Below, piece by piece: positions 63,630-64,000 of a DNA stretch of 64,000 nt. Source of the DNA: Verrucomicrobiota bacterium (GTDB lineage: Bacteria; Verrucomicrobiota; Verrucomicrobiia; Opitutales; Opitutaceae); assembly GCA_023426435.1 (NCBI GenBank), contig JAFAAS010000187.1, positions 9,158 through 73,157 on the forward strand. The letters run 5' to 3'. The first letter of the stretch is position 1; the number at the start of each line of letters is the position of its first letter. The translations under genes and the position numbers were made by a program. Below the pieces are notes generated by a model that was not told where the DNA came from, did not search any database, and was given only the letters and a program-made list of their open reading frames with translations.

Positions 63630-64000
63630 TCAGGTGCCGAAGCCGAGCGCGTCGCTCTTGTTGAGCTTGATGTCGAGACCGAGGGACTGGATTTCCTTGA
63701 TCAACACGTTGAAGGATTCCGGCGTGCCGGCCTGCAGCGTGTTGTCGCCCTTGACGAGCGACTCGTAGATCTTGGTGCGTCCCTGCACGTCGTCGGACTT
63801 GACGGGGAGGAGTTCCTGGAGCGTGTGCGCCGCGCCGTAAGCTTCGAGCGCCCACACTTCCATTTCGCCGAAACGCTGACCGCCGTATTGGGCTTTGCCG
63901 CCCAACGGCTGCTGCGTGACGAGCGAGTAAGGACCGACCGCGCGCGCGTGAATCTTGTGCGACACAAGGTGGTTCAGCTTCATCATGTAGATGTAGCCGA
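63630..64000 (-). CDS. rpoB: RNA polymerase beta subunit, C-terminal fragment
   Basis: Only the last ~123 residues are in the window; the gene continues past its right edge. The C-terminal clamp sequence YMMKLNHLVSHKIHARAVGPYSLVTQQPLGGKAQYGGQRFGEMEVWALEAYGAAHTLQELLPVKSDD is diagnostic, ending LNKSDALGFGT. Confidence 0.98.
   Translation of the reverse strand, partial: GYIYMMKLNHLVSHKIHARAVGPYSLVTQQPLGGKAQYGGQRFGEMEVWALEAYGAAHTLQELLPVKSDDVQGRTKIYESLVKGDNTLQAGTPESFNVLIKEIQSLGLDIKLNKSDALGFGT

Overview
The window is a GC-rich bacterial chromosome segment. Its gene content and style suggest a verrucomicrobial lineage, probably Opitutaceae-like. The hints are a GxxExxY protein, a RAYT transposase with matching REP palindromes, a UDP-glucuronate decarboxylase, zinc-free S4 and S14, and Ala/Pro/Lys-rich tails on ribosomal proteins. 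This taxonomic call is an inference; no rRNA or tRNA gene is visible to anchor it. The window opens inside a gene and closes inside rpoB.

Left part (1-39.6 kb) is ordinary housekeeping broken by small accessory items. It starts with an enormous alanine-rich repeat protein, TspO, an unknown exported protein, a YjbQ/DUF218 pair, lnt, a REP-flanked RAYT transposase, secA and a UXS-type sugar-nucleotide enzyme. An outer-membrane barrel, an ArsR/AHSA1 pair with a clear operator, tgt, a trpG/pabA amidotransferase and nrdR follow. Next come a GxxExxY nuclease-like gene inside perfect terminal inverted repeats, a HIT protein, and a minus-strand run dprA-nnr-unknown-acpS-pdxJ. After that are a VC0807-type membrane protein, gltA, hisD-hisC-hisB-hisH, a LolA-like protein, guaA, an AsmA/DUF748-like protein and an MFS transporter. 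A 25-residue lysine-rich peptide gene, a YciF ferritin-like protein, PAP2, a DUF885 peptidase-like protein and membrane proteins complete this part.

Right part (39.6-64 kb) is one minus-strand superoperon in the order rpoB-rpoC, rpsL-rpsG-fusA, S10, spc (with secY, a degenerate adenylate-kinase-like gene and map) and alpha (rpsM-rpsK-rpsD-rpoA-rplQ), closed by a strong terminator after rplQ. tuf, rpmD, infA and rpmJ are missing from their usual places. Between rpoC and rpsL lie two terminators bracketing a small ORF with a strong ribosome-binding site.

The most interesting signals are: (1) a 481-bp cassette made of a GxxExxY PD-(D/E)XK protein bounded by 20-bp perfect (34-bp imperfect) inverted repeats; (2) a RAYT gene between two REP pairs, with identical pairs filling two gaps of the his operon and supplying bases of start and stop codons; (3) a P-loop-less adenylate-kinase relic between secY and map; (4) the putative leader peptide/attenuator in front of the str operon; (5) a Tgt lacking two of three zinc cysteines; and (6) several further families of intergenic palindromes.
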